Shown in pieces: positions 31,632 through 40,984 of a stretch of 62,319 nucleotides of DNA; within the stretch, counting starts at the first letter, position 1, and each line of letters opens with the position of its first letter. The position numbers and the translations under genes are program-made. Source of the stretch: Bacteroidota bacterium (GTDB taxonomy: Bacteria > Bacteroidota > Bacteroidia > 2-12-FULL-35-15); NCBI GenBank assembly GCA_947469885.1, contig CANIQT010000023.1:1-62319 (forward strand), in the 5' to 3' direction. Below the pieces are notes generated by a model that made no database searches, was not told where the DNA came from, and saw only the letters and a list, made by a program, of their open reading frames with translations.

Positions 31632-31664
31632 CCTCCGAAGGGGCTCATTTGCCCCCTTTGGAGG
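31632..31664. other. Intergenic hairpin with CCTCC/GGAGG arms
   Basis: CCTCCGAAGGGG and CCCCCTTTGGAGG form a stem directly after the stop codon of the GT39 gene. No T-run, so role unclear. Confidence 0.6.
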
Positions 31665-33146
31665 TTATTGTTTTATTTCATTTTTCAAAATATATAAATC
31701 GAAATACTTTGTTCCCATCGCATAAGCCCCATAATTTAGAGGTACCAGTTCTTTAGGTAAATTCTTTCTTATAATAAAATACTTATACTCTTTTGGTGCT
31801 ACATCCATGTTGATATAAAAATACCGCAATAAATAATAACGTGTATTCCAGTCTTCATTCATTGCTGAAGGAACTCTCACAATTTCGCCATGAGGAATTA
31901 TTTTTCCGAATTGATATACATCCGAAATTGAATCTGCATCTCTTTTACACTCCCCTATTCGTGTTGCACTATAAATAAAAGTAGTTACTAAAAGTAAGGA
32001 ACAACTAATTATCGCAATTTTAAATCCTCTTGAATAGATATTTATTTTATTTATGAATGTTGCAATTTTATTGCCCGAAAACATGGCTATTGCTATTGCA
32101 AAATAAGGCAACGATGTTACCAAATAAAAATTGCGTTGCTCCAGGGTTACCATCAATGGCAACGAGCCTGATAAACCAATTAATAAAAACCAGAAAATTA
32201 AATTGCGTTTGGTTTTTTCTTGGTTTTGTTTGTTGTTGGTGAAAACACCAACAACGGCAAAAAACAACACAGTAAATAAAAGCATTGGAAGCAATTCCAT
32301 AAACAATTGAATAATGATGTCAAACCTATTATCGGTGGTTGATTCCAAATTATTGAACACGCGAGTGTATCTTATTTGAAAATAATTATAAAAACTATCA
32401 TACACCTCTTTATTAGTAATTAACAGAAATCCATAAATAATGGCAGGTACTGCAACTAAAATAGTGGAATAAAAAAACATTTTTTTGAATGATATTTTTT
32501 GGGAGACCAACCAAAATGCACCTGCACCCACCACCGGAAACAACCCCTGCGCCCCTTTGGTTAAACTCGATAGAAAAATAAATACTCCAGCCACTATCAA
32601 ATTAAAAATTACATTTTCGTTATTGTTTAACGCAATAAAAATATGATACACAGAAGCAATGGCAAAAAACGACATCACCACTTCCATGACATGATTGGTA
32701 TAAGCCCAAAAACAAACGGGTATGGTTACCCAAAACAAAACAGGCAACCAGCTTAGTTTTGAAACCAAGCCATTGTTGGTGATAACACCAACAACGGCAT
32801 TCTTATCAGCATACATTTTTTTCCAGATTTTATGAATGTAAATGGCTGCTCCCACAAAAAACACAAAACAAAACAACCGCTCTACATACATGCTGCTGCC
32901 TAATACTTTATAAAACACGGCTAACAAACCAAAGTACAACGGAGGTTGCACATGAAACGAGTACATATACGTTTTGCTCAAGTGGGGATTCCAAAAAGTG
33001 CCTAAACCATCTGCCAGGTTTTTGCCCACACAGGTATAAAATTCTCCATCCATAAACATTCCGTCTTGTATCAGTTGCGACACAATCAAAACCATGATTA
33101 CCGAAAAAGTGAAAAGCAGGAAAGGGAGGTTTTTGTTTTTGAACAT
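31665..33146 (-). CDS. GT39/ArnT-like membrane glycosyltransferase
   Basis: The ~493-residue product is an integral membrane protein with about ten to twelve helices and a periplasmic N-terminal loop with acidic residues (DGMFMDGEFYTCVGKNLADGLG), where family members place the catalytic Asp/Glu; a soluble C-terminal part follows. Such enzymes move a sugar from a polyprenyl-phosphate carrier onto lipid or protein. The chosen ATG gives MFKNKNLPFLLFTF; an open extension of 32 codons upstream is translated short-word repeat (FQIPNSKFPILN) and is rejected. A SpoU gene follows on the same strand. Confidence 0.82.
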   Translation of the reverse strand: MFKNKNLPFLLFTFSVIMVLIVSQLIQDGMFMDGEFYTCVGKNLADGLGTFWNPHLSKTYMYSFHVQPPLYFGLLAVFYKVLGSSMYVERLFCFVFFVGAAIYIHKIWKKMYADKNAVVGVITNNGLVSKLSWLPVLFWVTIPVCFWAYTNHVMEVVMSFFAIASVYHIFIALNNNENVIFNLIVAGVFIFLSSLTKGAQGLFPVVGAGAFWLVSQKISFKKMFFYSTILVAVPAIIYGFLLITNKEVYDSFYNYFQIRYTRVFNNLESTTDNRFDIIIQLFMELLPMLLFTVLFFAVVGVFTNNKQNQEKTKRNLIFWFLLIGLSGSLPLMVTLEQRNFYLVTSLPYFAIAIAMFSGNKIATFINKINIYSRGFKIAIISCSLLLVTTFIYSATRIGECKRDADSISDVYQFGKIIPHGEIVRVPSAMNEDWNTRYYLLRYFYINMDVAPKEYKYFIIRKNLPKELVPLNYGAYAMGTKYFDLYILKNEIKQ

Positions 33147-33154
33147 GGGGTAAA

Positions 33155-33197
33155 GGTAATTAAGAATTGGGAATTTGGAATTAGGAATTTGGAATTC
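33155..33197. repeat. Short-word repeat GGAATTA/GGAATTTGG
   Basis: Four to five tandem words of 7-8 nt upstream of the GT39 gene, same family as 27019-27056. Confidence 0.8.
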
Positions 33198-33207
33198 AAA
33201 AAAAATA

Positions 33208-33239
33208 TTGAGCATTGTAAAATATCTTTTATACATTTG
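33208..33239 (+). promoter_or_regulatory. Promoter of the candidate small RNA
   Basis: TTG at 33208 and TACATTTG at 33232 are 21 nt apart, matching the spacing of other promoters in this window, yet no plus-strand gene follows. Confidence 0.6.
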
Positions 33240-33245
33240 CATTAC

Positions 33246-33321
33246 TAAATTTCGAAAGTGATTTAGTTGTTTTCATGAAGTGTGAAGCCCGTGTAGGAGT
33301 GCGCGGGCTTCTTTTTTTTAG
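33246..33321 (+). ncRNA. Candidate small RNA of about 75 nt
   Basis: A consensus promoter points into this stretch, and a stem GAAGCCCG / CGGGCTTC followed by eight T residues ends it. No open frame of useful length lies between. The leader also has TTCGAAAGTGATTTAG, which could fold locally. The sequence does not match an RNA family I know. Genes on both sides run on the minus strand, so it is not a leader of either. Confidence 0.5.
33283..33320 (+). terminator. Intrinsic terminator with plus-strand T-run
   Basis: GAAGCCCG, 11-nt loop, CGGGCTTC, then a run of T. It ends the candidate small RNA. Confidence 0.8.
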
Positions 33322-33339
33322 TCATTAGTCATTAGTATA

Positions 33340-33380
33340 AAAAAAATCCCGCTCGGTTTTTTGAGCGGGATTTTTTTTTG
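33340..33380. terminator. Bidirectional intrinsic terminator
   Basis: A-run, ATCCCGCTC, loop, GAGCGGGAT, T-run; stands 18 nt after the stop of the minus-strand unknown gene. Confidence 0.9.
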
Positions 33381-33397
33381 AATTAACTAACTAATTT

Positions 33398-34348
33398 TTA
33401 CGAAACTATATCTAACTGGTACATGCCCGGAACGTTGTCTTCATTTACTATATAAAGGTTATCGCCATTGCTAAAGTATTCGCTAAACTCTTTGTTGATG
33501 CGACCATCGGGTGCAACTGTAAAAATAGTACCTACTGGCAATCCTTGCAATTTCATCCCTATTTTTAATGTGGTTGCTCCTTTGTTATGAAAATGGGTAC
33601 GTTTTCCGGCAAAATAATCGATTGGAATGTCTGTTGTTGAACGACCAGCTGGCTCACCTTTTTTGCGCTCCAGGCGGTGTTCAGGATATAACAGTGTTAC
33701 ATTAAAATATACATACGCTGCTGTTTGGCTTCTGCGATTGTTGTGTGCTATCATCAGCACATTGTCTGTCAACTGGTCATCAAGTGCTTCGGCAGCAGTA
33801 TCTACAGTAACAATGTCAGTGCGTACTGCGCTTGTTTGCGAACCATGTGTATTGTCTGCTGTGTGAAAAGTGTTATAAAGCGTGGTTAAATCGGTTTCGA
33901 AGCCGGGCAATTGAGTGGCATATAAATGTGCTTTGGCAATGAGTGCCTGGATATTGGTATCAAAAACATCATCCGAAGGGTTATAAATCATAGCACTCAG
34001 TGGTGCAGGAAAAGTAGCAATAAAACGAGGGTCGGTTTTGCCTCCAAGCAATGCTCTTGCCCAGCCTTTGCGGTTTGCCACATATACTTCCACATTGGTA
34101 CGGGCAAGGTCTTTGGCACTGGTGCCTCCTTTTCGGCTGCCTTTGTCGCCTGTTTTGGTGGTCAAAAAAGTGGACAGGTTATCGGCTGCTGCCTGGGTGG
34201 CTGAAATTTCATCGTCATAAATGCCGCCCGGATTGTTTGCCGGAATACTCATGTTTCTCACATTATCCAGTGCAAATGCAACTAAACGGGTGTGAGTAAT
34301 GTTTTTATTGATAAATAATCCATCAAAGAAGTTTTGTAAATTTATCAT
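33398..34348 (-). CDS. Unknown 316-residue protein
   Basis: I do not recognise this family. The product has no signal peptide or membrane helix. It opens MINLQNFFDGLFINKN and is rich in Asp, Thr and Ala with helical stretches (ISATQAAADNLSTFLTTKTG, ALIAKAHLYATQL, VDTAAEALDDQLTDNVLMIAHNN). The last third is beta-like (HFHNKGATTLKIGMKLQGLPVGTIFTVAPDGRINKEF). Base composition is more G/C-rich than in its neighbours. Promoter and terminator show it is a single-gene unit. Its overall look recalls the first gene of the window (Asn/Ala-rich helices, then a beta tail), but no clear homology is visible. The 42-bp repeat array lies upstream. Confidence 0.65.
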   Translation of the reverse strand: MINLQNFFDGLFINKNITHTRLVAFALDNVRNMSIPANNPGGIYDDEISATQAAADNLSTFLTTKTGDKGSRKGGTSAKDLARTNVEVYVANRKGWARALLGGKTDPRFIATFPAPLSAMIYNPSDDVFDTNIQALIAKAHLYATQLPGFETDLTTLYNTFHTADNTHGSQTSAVRTDIVTVDTAAEALDDQLTDNVLMIAHNNRRSQTAAYVYFNVTLLYPEHRLERKKGEPAGRSTTDIPIDYFAGKRTHFHNKGATTLKIGMKLQGLPVGTIFTVAPDGRINKEFSEYFSNGDNLYIVNEDNVPGMYQLDIVS

Positions 34349-34402
34349 CTGTTTTGTTTTTAAAATTGGTTAGAAATACAGTGTTATTTTTGTTTGACAG
34401 TT

Positions 34403-34410
34403 CAAAACTA
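34403..34410 (-). promoter_or_regulatory. -7 element TAGTTTTG for the unknown gene
   Basis: A perfect TAnnTTTG match on the minus strand 55 nt before the ATG at 34348. Confidence 0.45.
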
Positions 34411-34513
34411 AAAAATATTTTAATACAAAAAGTATTTTTATTGCTTTACTTCTATTTTTTCTTAAATTGAAAGAAAACCAATTACTGAATAATAGTGTCG
34501 CCTATCTTTATTT

Positions 34514-34760
34514 CTAAAAACCTATTCCAAAAGTTGGGAATAGTTCTCCTCGAACAAGAAAGTGTGTTCCCAACTTTGGGAATAGTTCTCCTCGAACGAG
34601 AAAGTATGTTCCCAACTTTGGGAATAGTTCTCCTCGAACGAGAAAGTGTGTTCCCAACTTTGGGAATAGTTCTCCTCGAACGAGAAAGTATGTTCCCAAC
34701 TTTGGGAATAGTTCTCCTCGAACGAGAAAGTATGTTCCCAACTTTGGGAATAGGTTTTTA
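34514..34760. repeat. Array of five 42-bp units made of nested palindromes
   Basis: Each unit joins two palindromes: TTCCCAAC...TTTGGGAA and TTCTCCTCGAACGAGAA. GTTCTCCTCGAAC recurs exactly 42 bp apart five times. The array is bounded by AAAACCTATTCC on the left and its complement GGAATAGGTTTT on the right, so the whole block can fold back on itself. Units differ only at two or three positions (GTGTG/GTATG, one ACAAG). Since 42 is 2 x 21, the period is related to the 21-nt arrays, but the sequence is different. Both strands stay open through it without being genes. It occupies the middle of a 558-bp spacer; the rest holds a minus-strand promoter and AT-rich DNA. Confidence 0.95.
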
Positions 34761-34906
34761 TGAATGTAAAAGGTTGTTACCAAAGTTTACAGTGCCTTAA
34801 ATCCTCATTTTTGGACAAAAAACGCAAATAAACGCGTTTTAAAACATTTTTAAAAAAGCCTCGTGTTTTTGGGGTTTTGTGTTAAAATGTGGTTTGGGGG
34901 CAAAAA

Positions 34907-36406
34907 TTAATCAAATTCCTCTAAATGTTCCATTTTTAAACCTTTAATGGTTTTAGTTTGCATTGGCACTTTTCCATTGTCATTTATAATTATAGTATAA
35001 CCTTTTTGCATTAAACTATTAATTGTGGAATCGTTGGGCAGGTAATTATAGGCGGTAATGTCGGTATAAAACATGGCTTCAATGGGTCGGTTGTAATTTA
35101 ATAGTACCGCATTTTTGTAATTCTTACTGTTTAATCCTTTTAAATCTGTTGCCCACTTTGGATTTCTGTCAATATTTTCTAATGGTCTCACTCGTTCAAT
35201 TAAATATCTGAATGGTATCACTATCATTATAACTATTATAAATCTGATAAGCCATTTTTGTGTTTTCTCAATTTTAAAGTTTAATAACATTACAAAAAAT
35301 TCGGCAGTAATAATAAATAGTGCAGGACAAATAAATAAAATATACGCTTGCATTTTTGTTTGAGCAACAGTGAAAAATAAAACAGGAACTACCACCCAAA
35401 CACAAATGGCTAACCGCTTTAAATCAAAAGGTTTTTTAAAACTTTTCCACAGAAACCAAATTAAAGGCAAGTAAATTAGTTCGCCATAATTTAATCGCAT
35501 CATGGTCAAATAATAATAAAAAGGTCCTTGTTGATTTTCAAAAACCTGTGTCAAATGTTTTACATTAAAGGAGGCCTCCCAATTTGCTTCTACCGGAAAG
35601 GCTTGAAAAATATAAATTTGCCAAGGCAGAAAAACAATTGCTGCCACAGTGCACATTAAAACAAATTGGAAAAATATTTTTTTATTATTAAATTTTTTCG
35701 AATCAATAACCAGCAAAAGCCACACAGGCAAAACAATTAAAGCAGGAAGCCATTTGGATAAAATGGCTGCACCAATGCTTACTCCAACTAAAATAGTATA
35801 AATTGTTTTTTGCTTTTGAACATACACAATGCTCAAGAAAATGGATAATTCAATAAAAAATAAAAAGAAAACATCCACATGGTCAGTGGCAGTTCTTCCG
35901 CCCACAAGTTCAATTATTAAACCATTTATCGAATAAAGAAATGCTGAATAATAAGCCACTTTTTTATTGAAAAAAAAGTTTGCGATATAATATGTCAACC
36001 AAATTGCAATAGTAGTTATTACTATAGAAGGAATACGTATTGCAATTTCGTTGATTCCAAAAAGCCACATGCTAATGGTCATTGCCCAAATAGAAAGAGG
36101 TTGTTTGTGCAACCAGATATGATTCGAATCCCAATTGTTATAATAGTAATGAAGCACAGGGTGGTCGTATAATGTGGGCACAAAAAAATGTTTCATAAAA
36201 TTTTTTGCAACAAGAGCATGGTATCTCTCATCCCAATCGTGCAAGTATAAATAAGAGGAAGAATAAATTCTGAGTATCAATCCCGAAATAATCAATAAAG
36301 CAACAGCAATTTTATAATTATCTTTTTGCTGATACTTCCATGAATAAAAATAAATAGCAAAACAAAGCACTACTGTTGATGTTCCGAATAATTGGTCAGC
36401 CGACAT
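34907..36406 (-). CDS. GT39 (PMT/ArnT-like) membrane glycosyltransferase
   Basis: A 499-residue polytopic protein with about eleven hydrophobic helices. The N-terminal periplasmic loop has the catalytic-type acidic pair of the family (YLHDWDERYHALVAKNF), followed by HKQPLSIWAMTISMWLFGINEIAIRIPS, a typical GT39 segment. It should use a polyprenyl-phosphate sugar donor; the acceptor is unknown. It begins 18 bp after the GH16 gene stop on the same strand, so the two may be co-transcribed. A second GT39 gene lies 1.8 kb away, which suggests surface glycan or glycoprotein work in this area, though the sequences are not close copies. Confidence 0.85.
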   Translation of the reverse strand: MSADQLFGTSTVVLCFAIYFYSWKYQQKDNYKIAVALLIISGLILRIYSSSYLYLHDWDERYHALVAKNFMKHFFVPTLYDHPVLHYYYNNWDSNHIWLHKQPLSIWAMTISMWLFGINEIAIRIPSIVITTIAIWLTYYIANFFFNKKVAYYSAFLYSINGLIIELVGGRTATDHVDVFFLFFIELSIFLSIVYVQKQKTIYTILVGVSIGAAILSKWLPALIVLPVWLLLVIDSKKFNNKKIFFQFVLMCTVAAIVFLPWQIYIFQAFPVEANWEASFNVKHLTQVFENQQGPFYYYLTMMRLNYGELIYLPLIWFLWKSFKKPFDLKRLAICVWVVVPVLFFTVAQTKMQAYILFICPALFIITAEFFVMLLNFKIEKTQKWLIRFIIVIMIVIPFRYLIERVRPLENIDRNPKWATDLKGLNSKNYKNAVLLNYNRPIEAMFYTDITAYNYLPNDSTINSLMQKGYTIIINDNGKVPMQTKTIKGLKMEHLEEFD

Positions 36407-36424
36407 TTTTTTTATTTTCTAAAT

Positions 36425-37402
36425 TTAATATGAATAATATCTGATGTAATCAATGTAAAACGAATTTGGAAACGGAGTAGTTTCATCCGGTTTGCCTTTA
36501 CTTTTTTCAATATCAACATCAACTATAATAGACATATCATTTTTCGGAAACCAATCGTTTCGAATGGCTACTTGTGCAGGTTTAATATTATAAGGTGTTA
36601 TTGGGTTTCCTTTTATATCATACCATTGCGCCATTGTTTTTATATATTCATTATCAATGTACCAGGAGCATTCAAATTTATTCCAGATAACCGAAAAGGT
36701 GTGAAAGTCTAACGAATAATCAATAGAAGATTTATAAGTATAAGGGCAATCCCAGTCTTCTCGGTTGCCACCCACATTTTCGGCACTGTGGCAATTCATC
36801 ATCACATCTTTGCATTGTCGCTTAGGGTCGTAATCGTGCAACAGGCTGCTGCCATTGGCAAATTCGAAGCAATCAATTTCGTGTCCTTCTCCGTTTTGTT
36901 CGCTGTACATCCAGAAAGCACTCCAAATGCCTTTGCCTTTGGGTATTTTGCACCGTATCTCATATTTTCCCCAACCAAAATGTTGTTTGGTGTCAATGAG
37001 TGATGAAGTATAGTGATAAGTTACTTGTGGAATAGAATGATTCCATGATACAGGGTATCTTGTAACATCTTCTTTTTTAGCAATAATTTCGCACACTCCA
37101 GTTGCAGAAGTTCTTTCTCCAAAAAATTCTCCTCTCGAAACTTTTACATTATCCAATGTTTTATAAGAGCCTCGACCATCGGGCGCCCCTTGTGAATCAA
37201 CGGTTAATTCCCACACCCCCGTATCCAGCGTATCGCCATTAAATTGCTCATCAAATTCCAAGTGCCAGTCAATGGTTTGGTAATATTTGGCGGTTTCTTC
37301 TAATATAACGGTAGTGGTACCTGCTCCGCAAAGTTGAGCGACACTTACTTTATTTATAAGTAATGGAAATAAAAATAAAATGAGACGACCGTTTTTAAAC
37401 AT
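36425..37402 (-). CDS. Exported glycoside hydrolase family 16 protein
   Basis: The 325-residue product has a hydrophobic export segment (RLILFLFPLLINKVSVA) and a GH16 beta-jelly-roll. The catalytic motif appears as HEIDCFEF, with the nucleophile and acid/base Glu in the usual ExDxxE arrangement; nearby family features are YEIRCKIPKGKGIWSAFWMY and YHTFSVIWN-like FHTFSVIWNKFECSWYIDN. Targets of the family are beta-1,3/1,4-glucans, agar, carrageenan or related polymers; which one cannot be told. It has no T9SS signal, so it may stay in the periplasm or be lipid-free secreted. Divergent from mutS. Confidence 0.88.
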   Translation of the reverse strand: MFKNGRLILFLFPLLINKVSVAQLCGAGTTTVILEETAKYYQTIDWHLEFDEQFNGDTLDTGVWELTVDSQGAPDGRGSYKTLDNVKVSRGEFFGERTSATGVCEIIAKKEDVTRYPVSWNHSIPQVTYHYTSSLIDTKQHFGWGKYEIRCKIPKGKGIWSAFWMYSEQNGEGHEIDCFEFANGSSLLHDYDPKRQCKDVMMNCHSAENVGGNREDWDCPYTYKSSIDYSLDFHTFSVIWNKFECSWYIDNEYIKTMAQWYDIKGNPITPYNIKPAQVAIRNDWFPKNDMSIIVDVDIEKSKGKPDETTPFPNSFYIDYIRYYSY

Positions 37403-37424
37403 ATTGCAAAACTATGAAACATTC

Positions 37425-37502
37425 GCCACAAAGACACGAAGACAGAAAGATTCACTAAGAAAATTTCTTTGTGTTTCCTTTGTGTCTTTATGCCTTTGTG
37501 GC
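37425..37502. repeat. Imperfect inverted repeat GCCACAAAGACAC
   Basis: GCCACAAAGACACGAAGACA on the left is answered by TTTGTGTCTTTATGCC and TTTGTGGC on the right, giving an 78-nt hairpin-like element in the mutS/GH16 divergent spacer. It is a type of repeat common in Bacteroidota genomes. Confidence 0.8.
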
Positions 37503-37579
37503 AATATATTTTAGATTTCTTAATCTTTTGTTAAAAACTTTCCATTCCCCATCTTTATACCTTTTGTATTTTTACCACC

Positions 37580-40273
37580 ATGGCAACAGTAAACCGAAGC
37601 ATGATTAAAAGCGCAACATCGGAGGTGGAAACCCCTTTGATGAAACAATACAATACCATCAAAGGAAAATATCCAGATGCATTATTGTTGTTTAGAGTTG
37701 GCGATTTTTATGAAACCTTTGGTAAGGATGCCATTACTGCCGCAGGAATATTAGGCATCGTACTTACTAAACGCGCCAATGGTGCAGCTTCGTTTGTGGA
37801 ATTAGCAGGTTTTCCTTATCATTCTTTAGATTCTTATCTCCCTAAATTAGTTCGTGCCGGTCAGCGAGTTGCCATCTGCGACCAGTTGGAAGACCCCAAA
37901 CTAACCAAAACAATTGTAAAAAGAGGCGTTACCGAACTCATTACTCCGGGAGTATCTTACAACGATAAAGTTTTTGATACTAAAACAAATAATTTTCTTG
38001 CATCTGTATTTATAGGAGATAAAAACTCAGGAGTTTCATTTCTTGATGTTTCCACGGGAGAATTTTTTGTTGCACAAGGCAATCTAGAATACATTGATAA
38101 ATTGCTTCAGAGTTTTCGCCCGAACGAAATTTTATTTCAAAAATCAAAAAAGAAAATATTTTCTGAAACCTTTGGTGATAAAATGTATAGCTACGGAATT
38201 GACGACTGGGCGTTTACTTCAGAGTTTGGCACCACCACTTTATTAAAACATTTTGAAGTCAATTCATTAAAAGGTTTTGGAATAGATAGCATGGAAGCTG
38301 GTATTATTGCAGCCGGCACAGCTTTGCATTACTTGGCAGATACGGCTCACGATAAAGTAAAACACATTTCTACTATTTCGCGTATTGAAGAAGAAAAATA
38401 TGTTTGGTTAGATAGGTTCACTATTCGCAATTTAGAATTGTTTGGCTCACACAACGACAATGCAAAAACATTGATTGACGTGATTGATGAAACCGTTTCT
38501 CCTATGGGTGGACGTATGATGAGACGTTGGTTAGCTCTACCTCTAAAAGACAAAGCACCTATTGAAGAAAGATTGGATGTTGTAGATTATTTTTTATCGA
38601 AACAAGATTTTAATGAAACAATAACAGAGCAAATTTCGTTGATAGGAGATTTGGAACGCATCATTTCAAAAGTAGCAACAGCCCGCATTTCGCCAAAAGA
38701 AGTGGTACAATTAAAACGTGCCTTATCTGCCATTGCACCCATAAAAACTGCCTGCGAAAATTCAAATAACAAATCGTTACAAAAAATTGCAGAGCAACTC
38801 AATCCTTGCAAATCGGTTATAGATAGAATAGAAAAAGAAGTAATGCCAGAGCCTCCTTACCTTGTAAATAAAGGGAATGTAATTGCAAATGGTGTTGATA
38901 AAGAATTAGATGAATTGAGAAAAATATCTGGTTCTGGAAAAGATTTTTTATTGCAAATACAACAAAGGGAAATACAACGAACAGGAATTACTTCTCTGAA
39001 AGTGGCGTTTAACCTAGTGTTTGGCTATTACCTAGAAGTAACCAATGCCCACAAAAACAAAGTACCTGCTGATTGGATGCGCAAACAAACCCTTACCAGT
39101 GCAGAACGTTACATCACACCAGAACTAAAAGAATACGAAGAAAAAATTCTTGGCGCAGAAGAAAAGATACTTGCCTTGGAGGTAAAACTGTTTAATGATT
39201 TAGTCATTTCATTAATGGATTTTATTCCGGTTATACAATTGAATGCTTCCTTAATTGCCCGTTTAGACTGTCTTCTATCTTTTGCTACCATTGCACAAAA
39301 AAATAATTATGTCCGTCCACATATCCACGAAAATGATATTCTTGATATTAAAGATGGCCGTCATCCTGTTATCGAAAAACAATTGCCCATTGGTGAAGTA
39401 TACATTGCCAATGATGTGTACCTTGATAACGACAAGCAACAAATCATCATCATCACCGGGCCGAACATGTCGGGTAAATCAGCACTACTTCGCCAAACAG
39501 CATTAATTGTATTGATGGCACAAATGGGAAGTTTTGTACCTGCCAAACATGCTAACCTTGGTTTGGTCGATAAAGTATTTACCCGTGTTGGCGCTTCCGA
39601 TAATATTTCTTCAGGCGAATCAACGTTTATGGTAGAGATGAATGAAACAGCCTCCATTTTAAATAATCTATCCAACAAAAGCCTAATCTTGTTAGATGAG
39701 ATTGGACGAGGTACAAGTACGTATGATGGCATTTCGATAGCATGGGCTATTGCGGAATATCTTCACGAAAATTCGTCAAGGGCTAAAACATTGTTTGCAA
39801 CCCATTATCATGAATTAAATGAAATGACCAACTCCATGCCACGGATCAAAAACTTTAATGTTTCGGTAAAAGAAATTGGCAACAAAGTGTTGTTTATGCG
39901 TAAATTAGTGTCTGGTGGTAGCGAGCACAGCTTTGGTATTCATGTAGCAAAAATGGCTGGAATGCCCAGACAAGTTTTAGAAAGAGCAAACGAAATACTT
40001 GAACAATTAGAAAAAACAAAGGATTCAGGAGGAAGACAAGAATTAGGCGAAAATAAGAATCAAGAATCAATAAACAAGAATCAAGAGGGATGGAAACCCG
40101 CAACCGACAAACGACAAACGACAACAGATGGTGTTCAACTTAGTTTCTTTCAAATGAACGATCCTGTTTTGGAAAATATTAAAGAGGAATTACTAAAAAC
40201 AGACATTAATACATTAACACCTATTGAGGCATTAATGAAATTGAATGAAATAAAAAAAATGATTGGAGCTTAA
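37580..40273 (+). CDS. mutS: DNA mismatch repair ATPase MutS
   Basis: MutS recognises mismatches and small loops and recruits MutL. The 897-residue product is complete: mismatch-binding domain with the Phe-X-Glu motif inside [11 protein letters not shown], connector and lever helices, and the C-terminal ATPase with Walker [10 protein letters not shown], the ST.MVEM block FMVEMNETA, Walker [11 protein letters not shown] and ATHYHEL. Residues ~823-851, between the ATPase and the C-terminal dimerisation part, are a low-complexity linker ([11 protein letters not shown] and DKRQTTTDG) coded by AAGAATCAAGA and ACGACAA words that are repeat sequence. The C-terminal helix-turn-helix part ([17 protein letters not shown]) is present. 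Its stop codon overlaps the stop of the convergent TerB-like gene. Confidence 0.97.
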   Translation: MATVNRSMIKSATSEVETPLMKQYNTIKGKYPDALLLFRVGDFYETFGKDAITAAGILGIVLTKRANGAASFVELAGFPYHSLDSYLPKLVRAGQRVAICDQLEDPKLTKTIVKRGVTELITPGVSYNDKVFDTKTNNFLASVFIGDKNSGVSFLDVSTGEFFVAQGNLEYIDKLLQSFRPNEILFQKSKKKIFSETFGDKMYSYGIDDWAFTSEFGTTTLLKHFEVNSLKGFGIDSMEAGIIAAGTALHYLADTAHDKVKHISTISRIEEEKYVWLDRFTIRNLELFGSHNDNAKTLIDVIDETVSPMGGRMMRRWLALPLKDKAPIEERLDVVDYFLSKQDFNETITEQISLIGDLERIISKVATARISPKEVVQLKRALSAIAPIKTACENSNNKSLQKIAEQLNPCKSVIDRIEKEVMPEPPYLVNKGNVIANGVDKELDELRKISGSGKDFLLQIQQREIQRTGITSLKVAFNLVFGYYLEVTNAHKNKVPADWMRKQTLTSAERYITPELKEYEEKILGAEEKILALEVKLFNDLVISLMDFIPVIQLNASLIARLDCLLSFATIAQKNNYVRPHIHENDILDIKDGRHPVIEKQLPIGEVYIANDVYLDNDKQQIIIITGPNMSGKSALLRQTALIVLMAQMGSFVPAKHANLGLVDKVFTRVGASDNISSGESTFMVEMNETASILNNLSNKSLILLDEIGRGTSTYDGISIAWAIAEYLHENSSRAKTLFATHYHELNEMTNSMPRIKNFNVSVKEIGNKVLFMRKLVSGGSEHSFGIHVAKMAGMPRQVLERANEILEQLEKTKDSGGRQELGENKNQESINKNQEGWKPATDKRQTTTDGVQLSFFQMNDPVLENIKEELLKTDINTLTPIEALMKLNEIKKMIGA
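40045..40130. repeat. Short-word repeat inside mutS
   Basis: AAGAATCAAGAATCAATAAA-type words (same as the tsaD insert read on the other strand) and ACAAACGACAAACGACAAC words lie in the linker of mutS and keep the frame. Confidence 0.8.
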
Positions 40274-40632
40274 ATTCCTTCGAACTGCGGTTCCCACGCA
40301 AAATATAATTCTTTCAAATATTTATTTTCTTCTACCGTAAGCTTTTTATCAGCCATTACTGTTTTAACAGCGTAGTTCAGAAAATCAATTCGTTCTTGTT
40401 CGGTCGAATCTTCATAAAAATCATTCATTGCATTATTAAAATGCAAAAAATAATCTTCTTTGGGCAGTGCACTCAACACTTCCATTTCGTTATCTAGGTT
40501 AAAACGAATAGGCAAAGCATCATGCAGATAGCCCGCAATTACTACTCCTTCCGAAGCATCAAACTCGCCATCCACCTGTGACAGTATTACCAACATGTGG
40601 TATCCTGCCATTACTTTATTTAGTTTCATCAT
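40270..40632 (-). CDS. TerB-like small acidic protein
   Basis: A 120-residue acidic helical protein. The segment [27 protein letters not shown] resembles the first repeat of TerB domains (L.....aDGe.d..E...i), and [20 protein letters not shown] resembles the second, so a TerB/DjlA-like helical bundle is likely. TerB proteins bind metal and are linked to tellurite or stress responses, but this family is broad and a specific role is not claimed. Its stop codon overlaps that of convergent mutS by three bases, an unusually tight tail-to-tail arrangement that leaves no room for a terminator. Confidence 0.7.
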   Translation of the reverse strand: MMKLNKVMAGYHMLVILSQVDGEFDASEGVVIAGYLHDALPIRFNLDNEMEVLSALPKEDYFLHFNNAMNDFYEDSTEQERIDFLNYAVKTVMADKKLTVEENKYLKELYFAWEPQFEGI

Positions 40633-40728
40633 AATTTATTTATTTGATAGCATAAATGTACTAACTTTGATAATACCAACCTATTATTTTTATCAACTAT
40701 TTTAATAAATGATTTTATGAAAATAATT

Positions 40729-40757
40729 TTGTCGGTTTAAAAATTTACTTACTTTTG
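40729..40757 (+). promoter_or_regulatory. Promoter of the tRNA-Gly / tRNA-Leu unit
   Basis: TTTG at 40729 and TACTTTTG at 40750 are 17 nt apart, and the tRNA starts ~15 nt after the -7 element. Confidence 0.75.
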
Positions 40758-40772
40758 CAGTCCGAAATTTAA

Positions 40773-40848
40773 GCGAAAGTAGCTCAGTTGGTAGAGCGCG
40801 ACCTTGCCAAGGTCGAGGTCGCGGGTTCGAACCCCGTCTTTCGCTCCA
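40773..40848 (+). tRNA. tRNA-Gly(GCC)
   Basis: A complete 76-nt cloverleaf: acceptor GCGAAAG/CTTTCGC, D-arm with AGCTCAGTTGGTAGAGC, anticodon stem CGACC/GGTCG with loop TTGCCAA (anticodon GCC), and T-arm GGGTTCGAACCCC-like. The CCA end is encoded. Confidence 0.97.
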
Positions 40849-40899
40849 AGAGAGAACCTTCTCTTCACAGAGAGGGATTTTTTTTGATTGTCGCAGAAT

Positions 40900-40984
40900 G
40901 CCCAGGTGGTGGAATTGGTAGACACGCAGGACTTAAAATCCTGTAATCATTGCGATTGTATCGGTTCAAGTCCGATCCCGGGTA
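40900..40984 (+). tRNA. tRNA-Leu(UAA)
   Basis: An 85-nt class II tRNA with a long variable arm. Anticodon stem CAGGA/TCCTG with loop CTTAAAA (anticodon TAA); T-arm ATCGG TTCAAGT CCGAT. Acceptor GCCCAGG pairs with CCCGGGT with one G-T and one A-C position, so the acceptor stem is slightly imperfect. CCA is not encoded (CAA follows). Same transcript as tRNA-Gly. Confidence 0.93.

Noticed and set aside
33147..33242. N-terminal extension of the GT39 protein
   Set aside because: Mostly translated short-word repeat; the later ATG gives a normal membrane protein start.
34495..34800. Open frames of ~100 and ~89 codons on opposite strands across the 42-bp array
   Set aside because: Both come from the repeat period; neither has a promoter, and both strands being open speaks against coding.
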